Positions 38,882-46,791 of a DNA stretch of 47,021 bases are shown in pieces (the first letter of the stretch is position 1; each line of letters starts with the position of its first letter). This stretch comes from Nanoarchaeum sp. Lineage in GTDB: Archaea > Nanobdellota > Nanobdellia > SCGC-AAA011-G17 > PNOQ01. The translations under genes and the position numbers were made by a program. The stretch is taken from contig PNOQ01000024.1 of assembly GCA_013824915.1 (NCBI GenBank), positions 1 to 47,021 on the forward strand. The letters are read 5' to 3'. The notes under the pieces were generated by a model. The model saw only the letters and a program-made list of their open reading frames with translations, did not search any database and was not told the DNA's origin.

Positions 38882-40624
38882 ATGGAAGAGTTAACCCCTG
38901 AACAAATTAAAGCTTTAGAAAAGAAACAAAAGGAAATTAAAGAAAAGCTTGATGTTTTACAAAAGAAGTTATTAAAGGGGTATAAAAAAGAAATTCTTGG
39001 TTTGGCTTTATTGCCTCCAAAAAAAGATGAAAAAGATAAAATTAATGTTCTAGTTGTTTTGGATGATTCTAAATTCGAGCAAGGTCCAGATTATAAGATG
39101 AAAGATAAGATTAGCCCAGAACTAATAAAAATAGCTAAGTTATCTGATGAAAAATTGTGGTTAGAAGTAATGACTGTCAATGAAATGAAAGAATCATTTT
39201 TTGATGGTAAATATGAATTGTTACAATTAATTGCTATTTCTGCTATACTATATGATCCTATGGATTTTCTTGGTGCCTTAAAAATATCTGAAGTTCATAA
39301 AACAATGACATTAAAGAAATTTGAAAAATATATTGTTTGTTATATAGCTGCTGGTTCTTTGTTTAGAGGAGAAAAATCTAATGATATAGATGTTTATGTT
39401 ATAGTTGATGATACAGATGTTAAAAGGATGTCTAGGGCAGAATTAAGAGATAAGTTACGTGGTTTAATATTAAGTATGGGCTTTGAAGCTGAAGCAATAA
39501 CTGGAATAAAAAAACAATTCCATGTGCAAGTTTATATTTTAACTGATTTCTGGGAATCTGTGAAAGATGCTCACCCAGTTATATTCACTTTCTTAAGAGA
39601 TGGAGTTCCAATATATGATAGAGGAGTTTTTGGACCTTGGAGATTATTATTAAAGATGGGTAGAATAAGACCTAGTCCTGAAGCTATTGATATGTTCATG
39701 GAGACTGGTGATAGATTATTAGATGCTGCTAAAGGTAAATTATTAATGATTGTTGGCCAAGATTTATATTACGCAGTGTTGAACCCTGCACAGGCAGCTT
39801 TAATGTTATATGGATTAGCACCACCAACTCCGAAAGAAACTATAAAACTATTAGAAGAAGTATTTGTTAAGAAAGAAAAAATTTTGGAACAGAAATATGT
39901 TGATATGTTAGAGAGAATTAGATTATTCTTTAAAGATATTGAACATGGTAAGATAAAGAGTATTACTGGTGCTGAAATTGATAAATTAATAACTGATAGT
40001 GAAGAATTTTTAAAGAGAATTAATACTTTATTCAAACAAATAGAAAGAAAACGTGAGAAAGAAACGTTTGAAGTTATTAATAAAGAAATGAATAGATTAG
40101 TTGTTAGTTCTATGGATGAATCTGGAGTTAAATACGCAACTTCTGAGTTAGGATTTAGAAAATTCTGTATGAAAGAAGGTTTACCTGAAAAATTAGCTGA
40201 TGATTTTAAATCATTTAACAAATCTTATGAAGAATTTAAGAATAAGAAATTAACTAAAGCGGAATCTGATGCTGTAAAAAGAGAAGCTAGAACATTTATT
40301 AGAGTGCTAGAAGATCATACACAAAGGAAGAAGTTTTTAGGTGTTGAAAGAGCTAAAGTAAGGTTTAAGCACGGTAATAAGATGGGTGAAATATTATTAT
40401 TAAAAGATGTTGCATTTATTGTTGAAGATGTTGCAGCTAAGGAAAAAGATATTAAAAAAGCTACAATAGTTAACGGTAGATTAAAAGATGTTAAAAAAAG
40501 TGATATAATAGAAATGGATAAAGTTTTGATTGATACTGAAATTCCAAAAATATTGTCTGTTAAAGAAAGTCTTTTTGAAGATTTAAAGAAAATAGTTGGA
40601 AAAGATATAGAAATTATCTTCTAG
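38882..40624 (+). CDS. large protein with nucleotidyltransferase and HEPN-like helical regions, 580 aa
   Basis: Residues 1-60 are a helical coiled-coil-like start. The nucleotidyltransferase (NTase) motif AAGSLFRGEKSNDIDVYVIV (156-175) has G158-S159 and the DxD pair D168/D170, followed by a third-acid candidate in FHVQVYI. A related but degenerate NTase-like strand pattern is at about 35-62 (ILGLALLPPKK, INVLVVLDD). Residues about 255-380 (PEAIDMFMETGDRLLDAAKG, DLYYAVLNPAQAALMLYG) look like a HEPN bundle. The C-terminal about 200 residues are unrecognised. Such NTase-HEPN pairs usually are separate toxin-antitoxin proteins; here they are fused. Substrate unknown. Likely leaderless. Confidence 0.72.
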   Translation: MEELTPEQIKALEKKQKEIKEKLDVLQKKLLKGYKKEILGLALLPPKKDEKDKINVLVVLDDSKFEQGPDYKMKDKISPELIKIAKLSDEKLWLEVMTVNEMKESFFDGKYELLQLIAISAILYDPMDFLGALKISEVHKTMTLKKFEKYIVCYIAAGSLFRGEKSNDIDVYVIVDDTDVKRMSRAELRDKLRGLILSMGFEAEAITGIKKQFHVQVYILTDFWESVKDAHPVIFTFLRDGVPIYDRGVFGPWRLLLKMGRIRPSPEAIDMFMETGDRLLDAAKGKLLMIVGQDLYYAVLNPAQAALMLYGLAPPTPKETIKLLEEVFVKKEKILEQKYVDMLERIRLFFKDIEHGKIKSITGAEIDKLITDSEEFLKRINTLFKQIERKREKETFEVINKEMNRLVVSSMDESGVKYATSELGFRKFCMKEGLPEKLADDFKSFNKSYEEFKNKKLTKAESDAVKREARTFIRVLEDHTQRKKFLGVERAKVRFKHGNKMGEILLLKDVAFIVEDVAAKEKDIKKATIVNGRLKDVKKSDIIEMDKVLIDTEIPKILSVKESLFEDLKKIVGKDIEIIF

Positions 40625-40946
40625 TTCTTTGTGATGGGTCTCTTCTTGTATTAGATCTATCGCCCTTTGTTCTTTCTTCACGATTTGTATCTCTATTTGT
40701 AGGTGTGTAATCTCTTCTAGGAGGAATATCTTTATATCTTACATTAGGAATTATATTATTTTGGGGGTATATTATTCTGTGGGGGTTGTAGTATAATACT
40801 ATTTCATGTCTGTGGCAATCTGTGCATCTATCAGTTTCTATTATTGTTGGATAAATAGGATGGTACTCACGTATTTCACTATGGTAAGGAGCGCAACTTG
40901 TTAGAGCTAATAATCCTAATGCATAAAATTTATTGCTTATTTTCAT
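40614..40946 (-). CDS. putative lipoprotein with CxxCH motif and Arg-rich tail, 110 aa
   Basis: The N-terminus (FYALGLLALTSC) contains a lipobox with Cys18. The mature protein has a single CTDCHRHE (C41, C44, H45) and a low-complexity tail of Arg, Asp, Asn and Thr (about 72-110). CxxCH is the haem c attachment motif, but with no other cytochrome features or maturation genes seen, metal binding or chance is as likely. The end overlaps the convergent NTase gene by 11 nt. Confidence 0.6.
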   Translation of the reverse strand: MKISNKFYALGLLALTSCAPYHSEIREYHPIYPTIIETDRCTDCHRHEIVLYYNPHRIIYPQNNIIPNVRYKDIPPRRDYTPTNRDTNREERTKGDRSNTRRDPSQRTRR

Positions 40947-41041
40947 ATTGTAATATTAAATAAATAACTATTTAAATCTTGGTTTTACGGGGTTTTGAAG
41001 AGAGAAAACTTTATAAACCAATAACTTAGTCCAATTTAACA

Positions 41042-41302
41042 ATGGAAGGCGTTATTATAGATTATAGGGGAAGTCATAAAACTCAACACCCAATGAATCA
41101 AATGATTATAAAAGTTGAGACTATTGATTCCAAAGAACAAGCAGGTAGTTTATTAAAAAAAGCTATTGTTTGGACAAGTCCTGCAGGTAAAGAAATTCAT
41201 GGAGTAATATTAAAAGAACATGGTAACAAAGGTGCAGTAAGAGTAAAATTTGAAAAAGGTTTACCGGGTCAAGCAATTGGTACCAAAGTTAAATTAAAGT
41301 AA
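41042..41302 (+). CDS. rpl35ae: large ribosomal subunit protein eL33 (L35Ae)
   Basis: The 86-aa protein matches archaeal/eukaryotic L35Ae: GVIIDYRGSHKTQHPMNQMI, IVWTSPAGKEIHGVILKEHG, then NKGAVRVKFEKGLPGQAIGT. CTTTATAAACC (41009-41019) gives leaderless spacing. The uL16 gene begins 1 nt after its stop, so both are co-transcribed. Confidence 0.93.
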   Translation: MEGVIIDYRGSHKTQHPMNQMIIKVETIDSKEQAGSLLKKAIVWTSPAGKEIHGVILKEHGNKGAVRVKFEKGLPGQAIGTKVKLK

Positions 41303-41303
41303 A

Positions 41304-41819
41304 ATGGCAACATTAAGAAAAGGTTGTTGTTACAAACATGTAACAAGAGCGTATACAAGAAAATCTAAGTATAAAGCTAAGAGTTTCATAAAAGCTATTC
41401 CTGCTTCTAAGATAGTTAGATTTCATATGGGAGACCCAAAAGGAGAGTTCCCTAAAAAAGTTATGTTAATTACTAAAGAAAGAATGCAAATAAGACATAA
41501 CTCTTTAGAGTCTGCAAGAGTTTTAGTTAATAGACATTTACAAAAATCATTTGGTAATAAAGGCTATCATTTTTTAGTTCATTTATATCCTCATCATGTT
41601 CTCAGAGAAAATAAGATGTTAACAGGTGCTGGAGCAGACAGAATGCAGAAAGGTATGCAGAAATCATTTGGTAGAGCGGTAGGCCTTGCTGCACAAACTA
41701 GAGTTGGTACTGTTGTTTTTACAATCTTTGTTCCTGAAGCTAATGTTGTTATAGCTAAAAAATCTATGGAAATGGCTAGAGCGAGAATGACTGGAACTTA
41801 TTCTGTAGTTGTTGCTTAA
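41304..41819 (+). CDS. rpl10e: large ribosomal subunit protein uL16 (L10e)
   Basis: A 171-aa protein with ATLRKGCCYKHVTRAYTRKS, IRHNSLESARVLVNRHLQKS, HHVLRENKMLTGAGADRMQK and SFGRAVGLAAQTRVGTVVFT, the archaeal/eukaryotic L10e signature. It sits near the peptidyl transferase centre and the tRNA-binding cleft. Immediately downstream of eL33. Confidence 0.95.
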   Translation: MATLRKGCCYKHVTRAYTRKSKYKAKSFIKAIPASKIVRFHMGDPKGEFPKKVMLITKERMQIRHNSLESARVLVNRHLQKSFGNKGYHFLVHLYPHHVLRENKMLTGAGADRMQKGMQKSFGRAVGLAAQTRVGTVVFTIFVPEANVVIAKKSMEMARARMTGTYSVVVA

Positions 41820-41857
41820 ATAGTTAAGTTTTTAAACTAGACTTTGTTCGTTTTTTT

Positions 41858-42136
41858 ATGGAAAGATTAGAAGACCTTTTACCCATTATGGGCGTTTGGG
41901 ATGCAAATAAAAATATATTGAGAGTTGGGGTATCAGATGAATTGCCTTTGGCAACATGGGATACTTGCTTAATAGCTCCTACTTTTTTTGTCCATGGAAA
42001 TGCTTATGTAACATATCTTAAACAAATGGATCATCCTATAAATCCTTATGTAAGTGAGCAACATCCATTGATAAATTATGCAGTTTTTGTGATAAAAGAT
42101 ATTGAAGGCAAAATAATTTTTACGGATAGTGAATAG
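41858..42136 (+). CDS. hypothetical protein, 92 aa
   Basis: Unrecognised soluble protein (MERLEDLLPIMGVWDANKNI). GTTTTTAAACT (41827-41837), palindromic, gives leaderless spacing. No catalytic motif, Cys pair, signal or membrane segment seen. Confidence 0.55.
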   Translation: MERLEDLLPIMGVWDANKNILRVGVSDELPLATWDTCLIAPTFFVHGNAYVTYLKQMDHPINPYVSEQHPLINYAVFVIKDIEGKIIFTDSE

Positions 42137-42208
42137 TTTTGGTTATCGTGTAATATATATTATTTCTGTCAATAATGCTTAAATAGGCATTCAATTTACT
42201 AGAAGTAT

Positions 42209-42544
42209 ATGAAACTCGAAATAGACACATATGATGCTTCTTTAATCTATGATTTGTTTCCGATAGAGAGACAATCTATGCATACTGAATATAAAGCTAC
42301 TGAAGGATCTGCAATAACTTTCGATGGAAGAACTCTTAGTAAAGTATATGGAGTTCCAGAGACTATGAACTTTAATGTTAAAATAAATTCTAAAGAACAA
42401 GTTGCAAATTTTGTGGAATGGTTGTTCCCTAGAGTAAAACAAAAAGCAATATCTGTAAGATTAAATAAAAGAATAGTTGACTATTTAGACAAAGATATGT
42501 TAAAGAGAAAAATAGAAGACGAATATAATAGAATTTTAGAATAA
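42209..42544 (+). CDS. hypothetical protein, 111 aa
   Basis: An alpha/beta-looking protein of unknown function with MNFNVKINSKEQVANFVEWL and a charged C-terminal helix (DYLDKDMLKRKIEDEYNRIL). GCTTAAATAGG (42178-42188) gives leaderless spacing. Convergent with the next gene (4-nt gap). Confidence 0.58.
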   Translation: MKLEIDTYDASLIYDLFPIERQSMHTEYKATEGSAITFDGRTLSKVYGVPETMNFNVKINSKEQVANFVEWLFPRVKQKAISVRLNKRIVDYLDKDMLKRKIEDEYNRILE

Positions 42545-42548
42545 AAAA

Positions 42549-42941
42549 TTATTTCATCTTTTTTAAACTTGAATTTATGCTTGTTAATTCATCGTGTTGA
42601 ACTTTAGCTTCATCTGCCCAGTGTGAAAAACCAGCATCTCTCATTACTTTTACTAATTGAGCTAAATAGATTATTTGTAAATCTCTTGGCTTTTCGTTAA
42701 AGTAGTGAACAAGTTCTGCTGAGTCGCCAGTCCATTTTCCTAACTGTTGATTAAGAATATTTAGTCTTTTGATTATTTCTTCTTTCTTTTCAAAAGCTTG
42801 AGAAGTTCTGAACTTGTGTAATTCACTTATAATTTTTGAACCTGAATTATAGCAATCTTCACATAATTCACCCGCTTTTATTGTTCGGCCCATGTTTAGT
42901 TGGCCAACTCTTGTTCCACACATTAAACAACTTGATCCCAT
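42549..42941 (-). CDS. zinc-ribbon-containing hypothetical protein, 130 aa
   Basis: The N-terminal 30 residues hold two Cys pairs (CLMC and CEDC), the spacing of a zinc ribbon or small zinc finger. The remaining about 100 residues are helical (SKIISELHKFRTSQAFEKKE, DLQIIYLAQLVKVMRDAGF). It could bind nucleic acid or protein; no family recognised. A GGAG motif lies about 10 nt before the ATG and a TATA-like GCTTAAAAAG is upstream. Confidence 0.65.
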   Translation of the reverse strand: MGSSCLMCGTRVGQLNMGRTIKAGELCEDCYNSGSKIISELHKFRTSQAFEKKEEIIKRLNILNQQLGKWTGDSAELVHYFNEKPRDLQIIYLAQLVKVMRDAGFSHWADEAKVQHDELTSINSSLKKMK

Positions 42942-43100
42942 TTATAACACACTCCTTTTGTTTTTTTAGTTAGTCTCTCTTTTTAAGCATTACTGTATAA
43001 TATTGTTAGTTTTGAATATTACTTTTTGGACTAATTACTCTAAATGAAGGTTCGTTTTGATTATTAAATCTTTTGTCTATATATTGAAAAATAGCAAAAA

Positions 43101-43110
43101 ATTTATAAAA
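43101..43110 (+). promoter_or_regulatory. TATA box of ppsA with an intervening 4-codon ORF
   Basis: ATTTATAAAA. The first ATG downstream at leaderless spacing (43129) opens only MKKR and stops at TAA (43141-43143); its codons contain the SD AGAGG (43136-43140) of ppsA, which starts at 43148. Confidence 0.55.
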
Positions 43111-43147
43111 CCCTAATAGCTAATTATCATGAAAAAGAGGTAATGTT

Positions 43148-45499
43148 ATGAAAAGTATATTATGGTTTCAAGAGATTTCTAAAGATGATGGTGCGTCGGT
43201 AGGTGGTAAAGGTGCTAATTTAGGAGAGATGTATAACGCCCATTTTCCAATTCCAAATGGTTTTGTTGTTAGTTCTTATGCATATAAAAATTTTCTAGAA
43301 GTTAATAAATTACAACCTGAAATAAATAAAGTTTTAGTAAATACCGACGTGGATAATAATGAACAATTGCAAAAAGCAGCACAACAAGTTCAAAGTATAA
43401 TTTTAAAAGCTCCAATACCTGCGGAGTTAAAACAAGAAATTAAATATGCTTATGAAAATTTAAATGTTAGTTTAGATTTAATGAATGTTTCTAAAAAAAC
43501 TATAAGTTTTGTTAACTTACCTAAAGAATATCCTTTTGTTGCTGTAAGGTCGAGTGCAACTGCTGAGGATTTACCAAATTTTTCTTTTGCTGGGCAACAA
43601 GCAACTTATATTAATATTAAAAATTTTGAAAATGTTATACAAGCAGTTCATCAATGTTGGGCTTCTTTGTATACTGCAAGAGCTATTTACTACAGAGAAA
43701 AAAATAATTTTGAGCATGAAAAAGTTTTGATAGCGGTAGTTGTGCAAAAAATGGTTGACTCAGATAAAGCAGGAGTTATGTTTAGTATGAATCCTGGAAC
43801 TAATGATAAATCTGAAGTTATTATTGAAGCTAGTTTTGGTTTTGGTGATTCGGTTGTTTCTGGTGCGGTTTCTCCAGATAGATATGTAATTGATAAAGAA
43901 AGTTTAAAGATAAAAGATGTTAAGATAGGTAACAAATTATTTATGTTTTATAGAGAACAAGCTAGTGGAAGAACTAATAAAAAAATGTTAGCTCCAGACA
44001 AAGCAGTTAGTAGAGTTTTGACTGATTGGGAAGTCGCAAAATTGGCTAGTCTAGCTAAAAAAGTTGAATCTCATTATGATGCTCCACAAGACATGGAGTT
44101 TGCTATTGAAAACAGTTCTATATTCTTAGTTCAAACAAGAGCGATTACTACAAATGAAAAAGTTTCTTCTAAAAATGCAGAAGAGGAAGAAGAAGCAAAA
44201 GAATTGAGTAATGAAGAACCAATTTTGAAAGGTATCTCTGCTTCTCCTGGGATTGGTAGTGGTCATGTTAAAATTGTTGAAGACGCTGATGATTTAGACA
44301 AAGTAAAACATGGAGATGTTTTAGTTGCACGAATGACTAATCCTGATTATGTTGCAGCAATGGAAAGAGCTAGTGCAATTGTTACAGATGAAGGTGGACA
44401 AACATGCCATGCTGCAATAGTATCTAGAGAAATGGGAATTCCTGCTGTTGTTGGAACTGGAACTGCTACTAAAGTTTTGAAAGAAAATGATTTGATTACT
44501 GTTGATGGTAAAGCAGGTAAAGTTTACAGAGGAGCTAAAGAAATTAAGAAGGAAGAAATTAATATTGAAGAAAGGCCTGCTGAAGAAATCAATGTAAGTC
44601 ATACTCATGAGCTTGAACCTACTGTTACTAAAATAAAAGTTATTGCTGATTTCCCAGACTTAGCACACAAAGCAGCTGCTACTGGTGCTGAAGGTGTTGG
44701 TTTGTTAAGATGTGAGTTTATGATGTTATCTGGAAAAGAACATCCTGGTTATTTAATTGAAAACGGAAGAAAAGAAGAATTAGTTAAAAGGTTAGAAGAA
44801 GGTTTAACCAAAGTTTGTACTGCATTTAAAGGAAAAACTGTTTGGTATAGAAGTTTAGATGCAAGAACTGATGAATTTAGGGATATGGTTGGTGGCGAAA
44901 ATGAACCTAAGGAAGATAATCCTATGATGGGTTGGAGATCTATTAGAAGAGATTTAGATCAACCTGAATTATTTAAAGCACAATTAGAAGCTTTGAAACG
45001 AGTTAGAGATAAAGGGTTTAAAGAATTGGGATTGATGTTACCTATGGTTACTCATTTAGAACAAGTTAGACATGCTAAAGAAGTTGTGAAAGAGATGGGC
45101 TTGGAAGATATGGAGTTTGGTATTATGGTTGAGACTCCTGCTGTGGTTCAAATGATGGATGAATTTTGTGATGAAGGTATAGACTTTATTAGTATTGGTA
45201 CTAACGATTTAACTCAGTTTACATTAGCTATTGATAGAAATAATGCTAGAATACAGAAATGGTATAATGAAATGCATCCTGCAGTGTTAAAAGAGATTAG
45301 ACACATAATCAAGACTTGTAAGAAACATCATGTTAAAACAAGTATTTGTGGCCAAGCTGGAAGTAATGCCGAGATGGCTAAGTTTTTAGTTGATACGGGA
45401 ATAGATGAAATAACTGTAAATGTTGATGCTGTGTCTACTATAAATAAGATTGTGGCTGATGAAGAAAGAAGATTAGTACTAGAAGCGGCTAGAAAATGA
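43148..45499 (+). CDS. ppsA: phosphoenolpyruvate synthase
   Basis: Makes PEP from pyruvate, ATP and water, producing AMP and phosphate, the entry step of gluconeogenesis. The ATP-grasp N-terminal domain (VGGKGANLGEMYNAHFPIPN, VAVRSSATAEDLPNFSFAGQ) precedes the phosphohistidine domain with H421 in GGQTCHAAIVSRE, then the TIM-barrel C-terminal domain (VGLLRCEFMM, FISIGTNDLTQFTLAIDRNN, TSICGQAGSNAEMAKFLVD). The length of 783 aa is normal and the catalytic motifs intact. It pairs with enolase in this window. Start chosen by SD AGAGG. Confidence 0.96.
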   Translation: MKSILWFQEISKDDGASVGGKGANLGEMYNAHFPIPNGFVVSSYAYKNFLEVNKLQPEINKVLVNTDVDNNEQLQKAAQQVQSIILKAPIPAELKQEIKYAYENLNVSLDLMNVSKKTISFVNLPKEYPFVAVRSSATAEDLPNFSFAGQQATYINIKNFENVIQAVHQCWASLYTARAIYYREKNNFEHEKVLIAVVVQKMVDSDKAGVMFSMNPGTNDKSEVIIEASFGFGDSVVSGAVSPDRYVIDKESLKIKDVKIGNKLFMFYREQASGRTNKKMLAPDKAVSRVLTDWEVAKLASLAKKVESHYDAPQDMEFAIENSSIFLVQTRAITTNEKVSSKNAEEEEEAKELSNEEPILKGISASPGIGSGHVKIVEDADDLDKVKHGDVLVARMTNPDYVAAMERASAIVTDEGGQTCHAAIVSREMGIPAVVGTGTATKVLKENDLITVDGKAGKVYRGAKEIKKEEINIEERPAEEINVSHTHELEPTVTKIKVIADFPDLAHKAAATGAEGVGLLRCEFMMLSGKEHPGYLIENGRKEELVKRLEEGLTKVCTAFKGKTVWYRSLDARTDEFRDMVGGENEPKEDNPMMGWRSIRRDLDQPELFKAQLEALKRVRDKGFKELGLMLPMVTHLEQVRHAKEVVKEMGLEDMEFGIMVETPAVVQMMDEFCDEGIDFISIGTNDLTQFTLAIDRNNARIQKWYNEMHPAVLKEIRHIIKTCKKHHVKTSICGQAGSNAEMAKFLVDTGIDEITVNVDAVSTINKIVADEERRLVLEAARK

Positions 45500-45630
45500 C
45501 TAAGATTGATCTATGTCCTGAATGTGGGCACGAACTACACGAAGGGCAGCATAAATTTGAAGATGGTTTCTATATGACTAAGTATTGCAAAAATTGTGGG
45601 TTTAAAGAAGAGATGCCTGAGAAGTTGTAA
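45496..45630 (+). CDS. 44-aa zinc-ribbon microprotein coupled to ppsA
   Basis: The ATG overlaps the ppsA stop as ATGA. The protein has two CxxC pairs, LCPECGHELHE and YCKNCGFKEE, an N-terminal plus C-terminal knuckle forming a zinc ribbon, and ends MPEKL. It may be a rubredoxin-like or zinc-ribbon adapter. The coupling hints at a connection to PEP synthase or to regulation, but nothing more is visible. Confidence 0.7.
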   Translation: MTKIDLCPECGHELHEGQHKFEDGFYMTKYCKNCGFKEEMPEKL

Positions 45631-45678
45631 CTACTTCCTTTCTGTTTTGTGGGGTAAACTGCATTTCCAAACAAATGT

Positions 45679-46644
45679 TTAATCTAAATTTGGAAAATAT
45701 CTAAAAATCCATTCTTTACTAAACTCCATAGAATCTAGTGAGTTAATCATAAATCCAAATTTTTCTTTTATCTGTTCTTTAATCTTCTTTAGTTCTTCCA
45801 TACCTTTTAAATGCATCTCAATTTCTATATCTGCCCCGTTTAGATATTCTACATCATAAACCGTATTTGGGATATTATGTAAATATTCTTTTAATTGATT
45901 AAAATCATCCTTATTATAATTTTTAAGATCAAAATGGATTCTATAATAGACATATCCTGTTTTTGAAGTATCAATGAAAGGTCTAAATCCCAAAATCACA
46001 TTGTTTTTCACTAGTTTTTTTAATCTTTCTTTTAACGTATTAATGCTTAATCCGGTTTTATCCATCAATTTGATAAATGACATATCTGATTGCAAAGATA
46101 ATGTTTTTAATATCAAAAGATCTTTTTCATCTGGGTTAGTTACCTTGCTAAATGTTTTTCTTTTTCGGTATGTCTTATTCTTATGTATTAAGTAGTCTTT
46201 AGGAAAATGATTTAGTTGAGTCATAACACTAAATTGGTATTTGTTTATTATTTTATTAAATCTAAATAATAACTCTTTAAACATAGAATAAAATTCTTCT
46301 TCATTCTTTATAATAAAAACGACATCCTTATCCCATCTCCCCTCAACATCAAAATACCACATAACATTTTTTAAGTTCATTATATATTCATGGAACATAT
46401 TCATTTCTTCTTTTGTAGCCGAGCTAAACAAGAAAAAAATTCTAAAAATTTTTAAATTCATTGCTAAAGGATTTATTTCAGTAAAAAACCCCTTTATTAC
46501 CCCTTCTTTTTTTAATCTTTCAAAACGATATAATGCAACATTTCTATGCACTCCAATTTGTTTTGCTAAGGAAGATATGCTAGCTCTTGAGTTATTATCT
46601 AAAGCATATAATAACTTTTTATCTAATGCATCAAATTCTTCCAT
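45679..46644 (-). CDS. double-domain Lrp/AsnC family transcriptional regulator
   Basis: Two Lrp-like halves in 321 aa. Half 1: HTH at about 4-55 (DALDKKLLYALDNNSRASIS, SLAKQIGVHRNVALYRFERL) and a RAM-like region at about 65-150. Half 2: HTH at about 170-222 (TNPDEKDLLILKTLSLQSDM, NTLKERLKKLVKNNVILGF) and a second RAM-like part at about 230-310. Duplicated Lrp proteins occur in archaea and may sense amino acids or other small ligands. GTTTATATAT (about 46668-46678, minus strand) is the TATA box. The target could be the divergent gene at 46792. Confidence 0.85.
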   Translation of the reverse strand: MEEFDALDKKLLYALDNNSRASISSLAKQIGVHRNVALYRFERLKKEGVIKGFFTEINPLAMNLKIFRIFFLFSSATKEEMNMFHEYIMNLKNVMWYFDVEGRWDKDVVFIIKNEEEFYSMFKELLFRFNKIINKYQFSVMTQLNHFPKDYLIHKNKTYRKRKTFSKVTNPDEKDLLILKTLSLQSDMSFIKLMDKTGLSINTLKERLKKLVKNNVILGFRPFIDTSKTGYVYYRIHFDLKNYNKDDFNQLKEYLHNIPNTVYDVEYLNGADIEIEMHLKGMEELKKIKEQIKEKFGFMINSLDSMEFSKEWIFRYFPNLD

Positions 46645-46791
46645 ATTATTATATAAATTTGTTATAATATATAAACTTTTTGATTATTTGCACAAGAAAT
46701 TGATAGATGGTTTAATATAGTTATGAATTCACTACTATTGTATAACAAATAAGTCACGGTCAAAGACTCTAAAGTGGCAGGATAATAAAAA

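Noticed and set aside
39769-40221. 150-codon frame antisense to the nucleotidyltransferase gene
   Set aside because: Mirror of a long real gene with steady codon use; translation is Ser/Leu/Asn-rich without domains and no promoter fits.
40614-40946. c-type cytochrome (single CxxCH in a lipoprotein)
   Set aside because: Only one motif, no distal ligand pattern, a low-complexity Arg/Asp tail and no cytochrome maturation genes nearby. Noted in the feature only.
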